Assembly (NCBI GenBank): GCA_963664625.1
Contig: OY761541.1
Location: forward strand, 2,728,001 to 2,792,000
Source of the DNA: CBDCFV01 sp963664625
GTDB lineage: Bacteria > Chloroflexota > Dehalococcoidia > Lucifugimonadales > UBA3495
Length of the DNA: 64,000 bases
Direction of reading: 5' to 3'
The position numbers and the translations under genes are program-made. The notes under the pieces are model-generated. The model saw only the letters and a list, made by a program, of their open reading frames with translations, was not told the origin of the DNA and made no database searches. Below, piece by piece: positions 16,712-24,242 of this stretch. Each line of letters begins with the position of its first letter. Positions within the stretch are counted from its first letter, which is position 1.

Positions 16712-18697
16712 TCAACCGTCGGAGTCGCCCGAAACCGGCAGCGGCCCGCTGCTGCTGGAAAGCGTCGGCGCAGGCTGAGTCACAGGGGCTTGGGGCGGCG
16801 CCGGTGAGTACGGGGGAGCATTAGGCGGGATGGCCGGTGTTCCCGGGCCCGGGTCCTGTCCGAGTTCTCCTTCGTCGATCAACCGGGCAAGATTGTCCCC
16901 GTTTATGGTCTCGTGTTCTATCAGGTACTCGGAAAGCTGCACCAGCTTGGGCTTGTGGGTAATCAGGAGGTCCTGGGCCACTTGGTAGGCCCCGTTGACA
17001 AGCACCTTAACCTCGTCGTCTATTTCCTCGGCGACCTTGTCTCCATAGTCCCGTTCCTCGCTGATCTCCCGCCCCAGGAACACCAGTTCCTGCACCTTGC
17101 CGAAGGTCCGTGGGCCGAGGGAGGAACTCATGCCGTACCGCTTGATCATGCTGAGGGCCACCTTGGTTGCCCGCTCCAGGTCATTGCTGGCGCCGGTGGT
17201 GACCTCGTCGAAAATCAACTCTTCGGCCACCCGGCCGCCCATGGTCACCGAGAGCATGTCGCGGAACTGGTTCTTGGTCCACAGGTAGCGGTCTTCGTCG
17301 GGCAACAACGAAGTGTGACCGCCCATGTTGCCTCGAGACACTATCGAGATTTTGTGCACCCGGTCGGCGTGGGGCAGCATGTGGGCTACCAGGGCGTGGC
17401 CGGCCTCGTGGTAGGCGGTCATCTCCTTTTCCCGCGAACTGATGACCCTGCTCTTGCGCTCCGGCCCGGCGATGATACGCTCCACTGCTTCTTCGAACTC
17501 GGTCATCTGGATAGTCTTCTTGTTGGCCCGAGCAGTGAGGATGGCCGCCTCGTTCACCAGGTTGGCAAGGTCTGCCCCGCTGAATCCGGGGGTTTCCTTG
17601 GCCAGGCTGTCCATTGAGATTTCCGGCGACAGCGGCTTGCCGGCGGAATGGACCTTCAGGATTGCCGTTCGGCCCTTGATGTCGGGTAGGTCGAGGGTTA
17701 CCCTCCGGTCGAAGCGTCCCGGCCGGAGCAAAGCCGGGTCCAGAATATCCGGCCTGTTGGTGGCGGCCAGCACTATGATGTTGTTGTTGGTCTCGAACCC
17801 GTCCATTTCCACCAGGATCTGGTTCAGGGTCTGCTCGCGCTCGTCATGGCCGCCGCCCAGGCCCGCACCGCGGTGACGTCCTACTGCGTCGATTTCGTCG
17901 ACGAACACTATACAGGGAGAATTTCGCTTGGCTTGGTCGAAGAGGTCCCGGACCCTGGCCGCACCCACGCCAACGAACATCTCAACAAATTCGCTGCCGC
18001 TGATGTGGAAGAACGGCACGCCCGCTTCTCCGGCTACCGCCCGGGCCAGCAGGGTTTTCCCGGTCCCGGGCTGGCCTACCAGAAGCACTCCCTTGGGTAT
18101 CTTGGCTCCCAGCGACAAGAACCGTTCCGGGTACTTCAGGAACTCCACCACTTCTTGCAACTCGGCTTTAGCCTCGTCCACGCCCGCAACGTCGGTAAAG
18201 GTAACTGTGGGGCGGTTGAAGGGCATCATGCGCGCCCGGCTGCGCCCGAAACTCAGGGTCTGGTTATTGCTTCCCTGGGCTTGCCGCATCATGAACAAGA
18301 TGAGGCCGCCGAAGAATATCAGTGGGAGGAAGTTGATCAGCAGTCCAAAGAAGCTTCCAAGTCCTCCCCCGCCTTTGTAGTTAACCGTAACCCCGTTGGG
18401 CGGGCCAACCGCGACGCCGCTTTCCGTCAGGAGGGTCATCACATCGGTATTGGCGCCGACGCGGCTGGTGAAACGGTCGGCGCCGACCCTGCTGTCAGGC
18501 TCGGGGACGACGGTAAGTTTTTTGCCGTCGGCGATAATCTCGCGGATCTCGTTGTTCTTGGCCATCGATATGACGGTCGTTACGGGTAACTCGTTACCGC
18601 CGCCGATACCGGGCAACAGTGTATAGAAGATGACGATAACGCCAATGATGACCAGCAGGTAAACGAAGCTATTTCTCAGCCACCGATTGCTTCCCAT
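16712..18697 (-). CDS. ftsH: ATP-dependent zinc metalloprotease FtsH
   Basis: 661 residues. Two membrane segments (about 11-30 and 115-137) flank a periplasmic loop; then comes the AAA module with Walker A GQPGTGKT (208-215; the usual second residue Pro is Gln), Walker B VFVDEIDAVG, and the zinc protease motif HEAGH at 430-434. The last 55 residues are a Pro-rich tail. FtsH degrades membrane and short-lived cytoplasmic proteins and is controlled by HflKC, encoded just downstream. It starts at ATG 18697 after a 321-base gap. Confidence 0.97.
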   Translation of the reverse strand: MGSNRWLRNSFVYLLVIIGVIVIFYTLLPGIGGGNELPVTTVISMAKNNEIREIIADGKKLTVVPEPDSRVGADRFTSRVGANTDVMTLLTESGVAVGPPNGVTVNYKGGGGLGSFFGLLINFLPLIFFGGLILFMMRQAQGSNNQTLSFGRSRARMMPFNRPTVTFTDVAGVDEAKAELQEVVEFLKYPERFLSLGAKIPKGVLLVGQPGTGKTLLARAVAGEAGVPFFHISGSEFVEMFVGVGAARVRDLFDQAKRNSPCIVFVDEIDAVGRHRGAGLGGGHDEREQTLNQILVEMDGFETNNNIIVLAATNRPDILDPALLRPGRFDRRVTLDLPDIKGRTAILKVHSAGKPLSPEISMDSLAKETPGFSGADLANLVNEAAILTARANKKTIQMTEFEEAVERIIAGPERKSRVISSREKEMTAYHEAGHALVAHMLPHADRVHKISIVSRGNMGGHTSLLPDEDRYLWTKNQFRDMLSVTMGGRVAEELIFDEVTTGASNDLERATKVALSMIKRYGMSSSLGPRTFGKVQELVFLGREISEERDYGDKVAEEIDDEVKVLVNGAYQVAQDLLITHKPKLVQLSEYLIEHETINGDNLARLIDEGELGQDPGPGTPAIPPNAPPYSPAPPQAPVTQPAPTLSSSSGPLPVSGDSDG

Positions 18698-19018
18698 TCC
18701 AGCCTCTTGAGGTTTCTATCCCAAAGACCTTTTCCGGATTGTCGAGTAGTCAGTACGATGATAATAGACAAGTAGACAAAATGCAAAACACGATGGGACT
18801 AATCGACCCCATCGAAGGAATGTTACGAACACGATTGGTGAGTTTACAAGGGAATACGGATACGAATGTCGTTGACTATCGAGGCTTCGTATCCGTAGCT
18901 GGTTACGCGAGCGAAACAAGGCCTTTCAGTTACCGCGCCGGGACCTCTAGTCAACCGGAGACCGCCGTCGATAAATGGAAGGCCTTGCCGTATGCCGCCA
19001 TTGGTCAAGCCGCGCCTG
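18698..19018. other. Gap upstream of ftsH
   Basis: This 321-base stretch has no convincing gene; the plus-strand frame crossing it lacks a ribosome site and family-like sequence. It holds the probable ftsH promoter region and a long inverted repeat at 18855-18897. Confidence 0.5.
18855..18897. promoter_or_regulatory. 12-bp perfect inverted repeat upstream of ftsH
   Basis: TACGGATACGAA (18855-18866) and TTCGTATCCGTA (18886-18897) are exact reverse complements separated by 19 bases. It lies about 160 bases upstream of the ftsH start and after the end of the DsrE-like operon. It could be an operator or a transcript hairpin; no T-run follows on either strand, so a terminator is less likely. Confidence 0.45.
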
Positions 19019-19402
19019 CTACCAGTGCCAGATGGAATCGTGCGAATCGTAAAGATCCGCGACCTCGTTCCGGCTGATCACCTTCAATCCATCTGCCAGT
19101 TCATCCTGGCTGATGCCGCGGTCCTCAAGGTCTTCTTTGACCGCGTAGGTTGGCACATCGGCGGAGATGAGGTTGACGATGTCTTGGTCCAGAGTTGGCG
19201 GCACGTCCAAAGCGACCGACCCAAAGGTCAGTCCGCTGGCATCCTGCCCCATAACGGCGTAGTTCACCGCGTTGCCCCGCAGCAGGATCGAGATGTCGGC
19301 GCCGGCGTTCTTGAACATGTGACTGGCCCACAGGATGGTGTCATCCTGCTCTTCGATGGTCCCGTGATATGCGCGTTCTACAATGGACAAAATCTTAGCC
19401 AC
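19019..19402 (-). CDS. DsrE/DsrF-like protein (third of three)
   Basis: 127 residues with the alternating beta-alpha pattern of the DsrE fold (MAKILSIVERAYHGTIEEQD, ADISILLRGNAVNYAV). Proteins of this fold include the TusBCD/DsrEFH sulfur-relay subunits and many uncharacterised homologues. I see no cysteine in this chain, so it cannot itself carry a persulfide. It ends a three-gene run, nine bases after the preceding member. Confidence 0.75.
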   Translation of the reverse strand: MAKILSIVERAYHGTIEEQDDTILWASHMFKNAGADISILLRGNAVNYAVMGQDASGLTFGSVALDVPPTLDQDIVNLISADVPTYAVKEDLEDRGISQDELADGLKVISRNEVADLYDSHDSIWHW

Positions 19403-19411
19403 GGCGGCCTC

Positions 19412-19801
19412 CTATCTCGTGCCCATGATCAGGGTATTGTCGCTTTCGTTTGACCAGTTGACCAAGTCGGTCGGGGCACCCCGCCTCGCACCGTCGATCC
19501 AGTTGCCCGCGCCCCGTTCATCTACGCACATGCCGCAGTTGATCCAGTCCACCTTGCCGGTGGCCAGCAGGCCGGCCACGAAGTTGGCGGTGGTGGGGTG
19601 GTCCTGTTCCTCTACTGAGGTGCCTTTGACCGGGTTGGGATGGGGGGCCTGGTCCTTAATGGTCAGGCTTACCGCGCCCTCGTAAGCGAAGACGTTGACG
19701 CTGTGGCCCTTCCTGACCGCCGCGTCGACGATACGCATGGCCGTGGTCGTGGTGCCCGATTCGTAAGGTGAGTCCATCAATGCGATCGTTAGCTTTGCCA
19801 C
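19412..19801 (-). CDS. DsrE-like protein with CGMC motif (second of three)
   Basis: 129 residues of the DsrE fold. The motif NCGMCVDERG (about residue 89) gives two cysteines where DsrE/TusD proteins bear the sulfur-carrying cysteine, so this is the likely catalytic member of the set. The N-terminus KLTIALMDSPYESGTTTTAM matches the beta-1/alpha-1 region of the family. It lies 29 bases after the first member and 9 before the third. Confidence 0.78.
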   Translation of the reverse strand: MAKLTIALMDSPYESGTTTTAMRIVDAAVRKGHSVNVFAYEGAVSLTIKDQAPHPNPVKGTSVEEQDHPTTANFVAGLLATGKVDWINCGMCVDERGAGNWIDGARRGAPTDLVNWSNESDNTLIMGTR

Positions 19802-19830
19802 TATGCTCTCCTTGAATTTGACTGTCTTGA

Positions 19831-20166
19831 CTAATGCCAGACGATCTTGGTGTCTTTGTCCACCAGCCTGTCCACCAGATTGTCTATGTTGGATACCGAT
19901 ACACCTTCTTCGAGGTTCCCTGCGGAAATGCCTCTTTCCCGAAGGGAGAAATCGTCGGCTTCCACGGTCACCGAGGGGGCGCCGTTGCGCAGGCTTATAA
20001 CCGGGTTGTCTTTGACGTTTTTCCGGGCGCAGAACACGCCGTTCTGAATGAGGAACAGGGTTACGTTGTTCCCTCGTTCCGCCAAGTCCCCGGCTAGGTC
20101 ATACATATAAGTGGTGTCGGCATATTCGAAGGGGTCCCGGGACTCTATCAACAGGTATGCGGCCAA
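19831..20166 (-). CDS. DsrE-like protein (first of three)
   Basis: 111 residues with the DsrE-type pattern (LLIESRDPFEYADTTYMYDL, then NNVTLFLIQNGVFCARKN). One cysteine sits in NGVFCARK, the place where family members often have a functional Cys. It ends KIVWH, as do small TusB/DsrH-like chains. It is first in an operon of three DsrE-like genes, probably forming a hetero-oligomer like DsrEFH; dsrAB and dsrC are absent, so sulfite reduction is not implied. GGAGGTG precedes the start. Confidence 0.75.
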   Translation of the reverse strand: MAAYLLIESRDPFEYADTTYMYDLAGDLAERGNNVTLFLIQNGVFCARKNVKDNPVISLRNGAPSVTVEADDFSLRERGISAGNLEEGVSVSNIDNLVDRLVDKDTKIVWH

Positions 20167-20750
20167 TTTTCACCTCCTGGCAACGGGAGAAGCCGGCAAG
20201 GCAGGGCTGCCGCAGTCGCGTAACCGATGCCTTGGACCAGCCTTTTGATGGGATCGACTTAGGCCCAATGCTAACGTTGGGGGATTCGCGTGTCAACCAA
20301 AGATTTACGGCCTGGTACAACACTTTCCGAGCGTTGTTCACGGTATGCGAGCTCCGGCGGCCCCCCAACCGTTAATACATCCGTCACAAACTCGCAATTA
20401 CAACGTAACAATCCGGCAATCCCGGCGTAACAGGTCTGCCATAGAGTAGAGCATATTCTGTATCCAGAGGCGTGAAATGCTGCGCCGTGTATTGCTTATC
20501 CTGCGGACCAAGCCGTGGAATCTGTAACAAAGAGTTTACGAGTTTGCAAATTGTCTGTAACACCGTCGCACAATAATCGCGCGCAATGATTGTTCAAGGG
20601 CTGCTAAGGAGGAAAGCATGGACTTCCTCTTTCCCGGAACGCCAATCTGGTCGGGAAAGTTATTCCAAAGGACTATCTTGGGATAGCCGGAAACCCTTAC
20701 AATTATGTATAGTAATAGGTGTGCTCAATACCATTGGAGGGTTAAGGACA
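20167..20750. promoter_or_regulatory. Divergent regulatory region upstream of the glutamine synthetases, with GTAAC repeats
   Basis: This 584-base stretch has no supported gene. It holds four GTAAC boxes at 20405, 20427, 20524 and 20557; their spacings are 22 bases and 33 bases within the two pairs, i.e. whole multiples of 11. GTnAC half-sites at 11- or 22-base steps are how OmpR-type nitrogen regulators such as GlnR bind. The match to a glutamine synthetase promoter is suggestive but the factor is inference. GGAGGG lies before the glnII start. Confidence 0.4.
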
Positions 20751-21764
20751 ATGGCAGAATTCTACAAGGCGGAATATATCTGGGTAGACGGACAACAGCC
20801 CACGGCCAAGCTGCGCTCCAAAGGCAAGATCGTTCCGGTGGGCGAGGAGCCGCCCGAATGGGGGTTTGACGGTTCCAGCACCGGACAGGCCCCGGGCGAA
20901 AACTCCGACTGCGTTTTGAATCCGGTCTTTGTATGTCCCGATCCGGTGCGCGGCGGGAACAACAAGCTGGTCATGTGCGAAGTTTTGCTGACCGATATGT
21001 CGCCTCATCCGTCCAACACCAGGGCCGCCTGCGCCGCCGCCGCGGAAAAGTACGCCGACTTGGACTACTGGTTTGGCATCGAGCAGGAGTACACTTTCTT
21101 TGAAGGTATAAAGCCACTGGGTTGGCCTAACAACGGTTTTCCGGCGCCCCAGGGCGGTTACTACTGCGGCGTGGGCATCGACGAGGTCTTTGGCCGACCC
21201 ATTGTAGAGGCGCACATGGATGCCTGCCTGGACGCGGGACTGGCGATTTCCGGCATCAACGGGGAAGTAATGCCGGCCCAGTGGGAGTTCCAGATCGGAC
21301 CCATGGGATCGCCTCTTGTCGCCGACCACCTGTGGGTAGCCCGGTGGTTGCTTTACCGCATAGGCGAGGACCTGGGAGCCAGCGCGACTTTGGACCCCAA
21401 GCCGGTGAAGGGCGACTGGAACGGCGCCGGGGCGCATACTAACTTCTCGACCAACACAATGCGGGAGAGCTATGAGGCCTGCGTTGCTGCGGCGGAAGCC
21501 CTGAGGACGCGCCACGACCTGCATATCGCCAACTACGGGGCCCGCATAGAAGAGCGGCTTACCGGTCTCCATGAGACCTGCTCCTACCGCGAGTTCCGCT
21601 ATGGCGTCTCCGACCGGGGAGCTTCGGTGCGGATTCCGTGGCAGGTTCACCGCGACGGCAAGGGCTACATCGAAGACCGCCGGCCCAACGCCAACTGCGA
21701 CCCCTACGTGGTGACCCGGTTGATAATGGAAACGGTATCGGAAGCGGCGTTGGCCGCCGCTTAA
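20751..21764 (+). CDS. glnII: Glutamine synthetase type II (eukaryote-like GSII)
   Basis: 337 residues, the length of GSII. The start ATG 20751 has GGAGGG nine bases upstream; the open frame extends 55 codons further without support. GSII hallmarks are WGFDGSSTGQAPG, FGIEQEYTFF, NGEVMPAQWEFQIGP, and KGDWNGAGAHTNFST. It condenses ammonium with glutamate using ATP. GSII is usual in eukaryotes and found in a minority of bacteria (rhizobia, some actinomycetes and others). It is followed by a strong terminator and a second, type I synthetase. Confidence 0.95.
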   Translation: MAEFYKAEYIWVDGQQPTAKLRSKGKIVPVGEEPPEWGFDGSSTGQAPGENSDCVLNPVFVCPDPVRGGNNKLVMCEVLLTDMSPHPSNTRAACAAAAEKYADLDYWFGIEQEYTFFEGIKPLGWPNNGFPAPQGGYYCGVGIDEVFGRPIVEAHMDACLDAGLAISGINGEVMPAQWEFQIGPMGSPLVADHLWVARWLLYRIGEDLGASATLDPKPVKGDWNGAGAHTNFSTNTMRESYEACVAAAEALRTRHDLHIANYGARIEERLTGLHETCSYREFRYGVSDRGASVRIPWQVHRDGKGYIEDRRPNANCDPYVVTRLIMETVSEAALAAA

Positions 21765-21788
21765 CGAATCTACGGCAGGTTGCCGATT

Positions 21789-21830
21789 GCGACGCCGGTC
21801 TCAGGAATGAGGACCGGCGTCGCTCTTTTT
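21789..21830 (+). terminator. Rho-independent terminator after glnII
   Basis: A perfect 12-bp stem, GCGACGCCGGTC (21789-21800) with GACCGGCGTCGC (21812-21823), an 11-base loop, and then TCTTTTT. It separates the two glutamine synthetase genes, so they are probably transcribed separately or with attenuated read-through. Confidence 0.9.
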
Positions 21831-21900
21831 CGCGGCTTTCAATTTGCAGGGATAACGAATACAGTTGGTGTATGCGGGAGTTCAATCTGGAGGCTGGTTG

Positions 21901-23238
21901 ATGAGCCAGGACTGGGTTGCCGAGCGGGACTTCGTTATAAGGAACGCCAGGGAGAACGACGTGAAGTTCGTGCGCCTCTGGTTCAGCGACATTCTGGGCA
22001 ACCTGAAGGGTTTTGCCATTAACGTTGAGGACTTGGAGGATGCCATTGAACAGGGCGTGGGGTTCGACGGGGCGGTAATCGAGGGATTCGCCCGGAGCAA
22101 TGAGAGCGATATGAGGGCCTTTCCCGATCCCTCCACTTTTCAACTCCTGCCTTGGCGGCCGCGGCAAAACGCCGTGGCCAGGATGTTTTGCGATATCCGC
22201 ACTCCGAGGGGCGATCCGTTTGTCGGGGACCCGCGTTTCGTTCTCAAGCGCAACTTGGAGCGCCTGTCACGTTTGGGGTTCACCTACTACGTGGGGCCGG
22301 AACTGGAGTTTTTCTACTTGAAGAACGCGGATACTCCCGAGCCCCTGGATGACAGTGGCTACTTCGACCAACTCTCCGGCCCGTCCTCCGCCGATTTGCG
22401 GCGCGACACCGTATTGAACCTGGCGGAAATGGGGATTCCGGTCAAATACTCTCACCATGAGGCCGCCCGGGGCCAGCATGAAATCGACCTGCAATACACC
22501 GACGCGCTCACCATGGCCGACTCGGTGATGACCGCCAAGTTGGTAGTCAAGGAGTTGGCCCTGCTGCAGGGGGCTTACGCTTCTTTTATGCCCAAGCCGA
22601 TAACCGGCATGAACGGCTCAGGTATGCACACCCACCAATCGTTGTTCCAAGGTAACAGGAACGCGTTCCACGACGAGGATGATGAGCATCACTTGTCATT
22701 GACAGGGAAACGTTTCATCGCCGGACTGGTCAGGCACGCGCCGGAGATAACCTTGGTAACCAACCAGTGGGTAAACTCCTACAAGCGGTTGGTGCCGGGA
22801 TTCGAAGCGCCGGTGTACATCTCCTGGGCCCACATAAACAGGTCCGACCTGATTCGCGTGCCTGCTTACAAGCCCGGGTACGAAAGCTCGGTGAGAGTGG
22901 AGTATCGCGCACCGGACCCGGCCTGCAACCCTTATCTTGCCTTCAGCGCCATGCTGGCGGCGGGACTCAAGGGAATCGAGGAGGAGTACCCGGTGCCGCC
23001 GCCGGTGGAGGGCAACGTGTTCGCCATGTCGGCTGAGGAGCGTGAGTCTCGAAACATCAAGACCTTGCCATCCAGCTTGGGATCGGCCATTGCGGTTGCC
23101 GAGGACAGCGACCTGCTGCGTGAAGCACTGGGAGAGTACACCCTCAACAGCTTCATCAGGAACAAGAAGATCGAGTGGGAGGAATACCGGGCAACGGTGA
23201 CCGACTACGAAGTATCGCGGTATTTGTCCGTGCTTTAG
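21901..23238 (+). CDS. glnA: Glutamine synthetase type I (GSI) family protein
   Basis: 445 residues from ATG 21901, preceded by GGAGG; upstream extension is unsupported. GSI features are FVRLWFSDILGNLKGFAI, VGPELEFF, HEAARGQHEIDL (metal site), GSGMHTHQSLF, and the NPYLAFSAMLAAG segment. The adenylylation-site region characteristic of GSI-beta enzymes is not obvious, so regulation by GlnE is uncertain. It could be a true GS or a gamma-glutamyl-amine ligase of the same fold, but its adjacency to glnII favours nitrogen assimilation. It overlaps the convergent oxidoreductase gene by four bases. Confidence 0.9.
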   Translation: MSQDWVAERDFVIRNARENDVKFVRLWFSDILGNLKGFAINVEDLEDAIEQGVGFDGAVIEGFARSNESDMRAFPDPSTFQLLPWRPRQNAVARMFCDIRTPRGDPFVGDPRFVLKRNLERLSRLGFTYYVGPELEFFYLKNADTPEPLDDSGYFDQLSGPSSADLRRDTVLNLAEMGIPVKYSHHEAARGQHEIDLQYTDALTMADSVMTAKLVVKELALLQGAYASFMPKPITGMNGSGMHTHQSLFQGNRNAFHDEDDEHHLSLTGKRFIAGLVRHAPEITLVTNQWVNSYKRLVPGFEAPVYISWAHINRSDLIRVPAYKPGYESSVRVEYRAPDPACNPYLAFSAMLAAGLKGIEEEYPVPPPVEGNVFAMSAEERESRNIKTLPSSLGSAIAVAEDSDLLREALGEYTLNSFIRNKKIEWEEYRATVTDYEVSRYLSVL

Positions 23239-24215
23239 CTGACTTGGACCGCGCGGCCCGTCTCCATTGACTCGTAGGCTTTCAAGACTACCGTCACGTC
23301 CGCCAGCCCTTCGGCCCCCGACGTTTCGGGAGGACGGCCTTCCGCAATGCTGGCGTAGAACTCCAACGACATCGGCTTCAGGCCGTAGTGGTCCGGCTCC
23401 AACGCCAGCCTTTGCTCGCTCCGTCCGTCGTCGAGAAGCAACTCTGAGGAACCCATTTGGTAATAAATGCGGCCCGAGGTGCCGGTAACCGATAGCCACA
23501 TTGGCTGGGGCCGGGCGGTCCGCGCCCAGCAATGGGTGATGATTCCGGTTACACCGTTGGCGGTGCGGGCAATCATCGCCAACCCGTCCTCCGCGTTTAT
23601 ACCAGGTTGCGCCGATGGAACTTGCGAGGCGTAGACCGTTATTGGTTCTCCGGCCAAGTAGCGGAACAGGTCCACCTTGTGAATACCGCCGTCCATGAAC
23701 GTGCCGCCGCCGTTGAGATCGTGATCGTTTCGCCAGTCGGCAGGCCTGAATTCAGCCTCTTCCTGTAGTTGCACCAACCGCACGCCGCCGATACGACCGG
23801 AGTCTATCAATTCCTTGGCCAATCGGACGCCGGACATGAAGCGGTAGTTTTCAGCAACCATGAGGGTTATGCCCGCTTGGTCAGCCGCCCGTATCAACTC
23901 GGCGGCTTCGCTCTGCGAACGGGCCAAGGGTTTTTCCACCAATATGTGCTTACCGGCGGCGGCCACCAGGGACCCGTGCTCAAGATGCAGGTAATGGGGC
24001 GTGCAGATGTACATGGCGTCCACACGGGGATCGGCGGCAGCGGACTCGTATGAGCCGAAATGGCCGATGCCGTTGAACTGCGCCGCATAGTCCGCTGCCT
24101 TCCGGGAGTCGCGGCTGGCGAACATCAACTGCACCTGATCTGGTATGGACTGCATGGCCCGGGCGAAGGTCCGCGCGAAATCTCCACAACCGACTACGCA
24201 TAACGACAGGACCAT
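23235..24215 (-). CDS. Gfo/Idh/MocA family oxidoreductase
   Basis: 326 residues. The N-terminal Rossmann motif VVGCGDFARTFARAM and the family signature VEKPLA near residue 95 (ILVEKPLARS) with a downstream HKVDLFRY helix identify an NAD(P)-dependent sugar or inositol dehydrogenase type. Substrate is not predictable. It converges on glnA with overlapping stop codons and lies 27 bases after the lipoprotein peptidase gene. Confidence 0.88.
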   Translation of the reverse strand: MVLSLCVVGCGDFARTFARAMQSIPDQVQLMFASRDSRKAADYAAQFNGIGHFGSYESAAADPRVDAMYICTPHYLHLEHGSLVAAAGKHILVEKPLARSQSEAAELIRAADQAGITLMVAENYRFMSGVRLAKELIDSGRIGGVRLVQLQEEAEFRPADWRNDHDLNGGGTFMDGGIHKVDLFRYLAGEPITVYASQVPSAQPGINAEDGLAMIARTANGVTGIITHCWARTARPQPMWLSVTGTSGRIYYQMGSSELLLDDGRSEQRLALEPDHYGLKPMSLEFYASIAEGRPPETSGAEGLADVTVVLKAYESMETGRAVQVS

Positions 24216-24242
24216 CGTTCGGCCTCGCTTGGGAAGTATTTA

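Noticed and set aside
18739..19077. 112-codon plus-strand frame between ftsH and the DsrE genes
   Set aside because: No ribosome site, no recognisable pattern, and it runs into the DsrE-like gene on the other strand.
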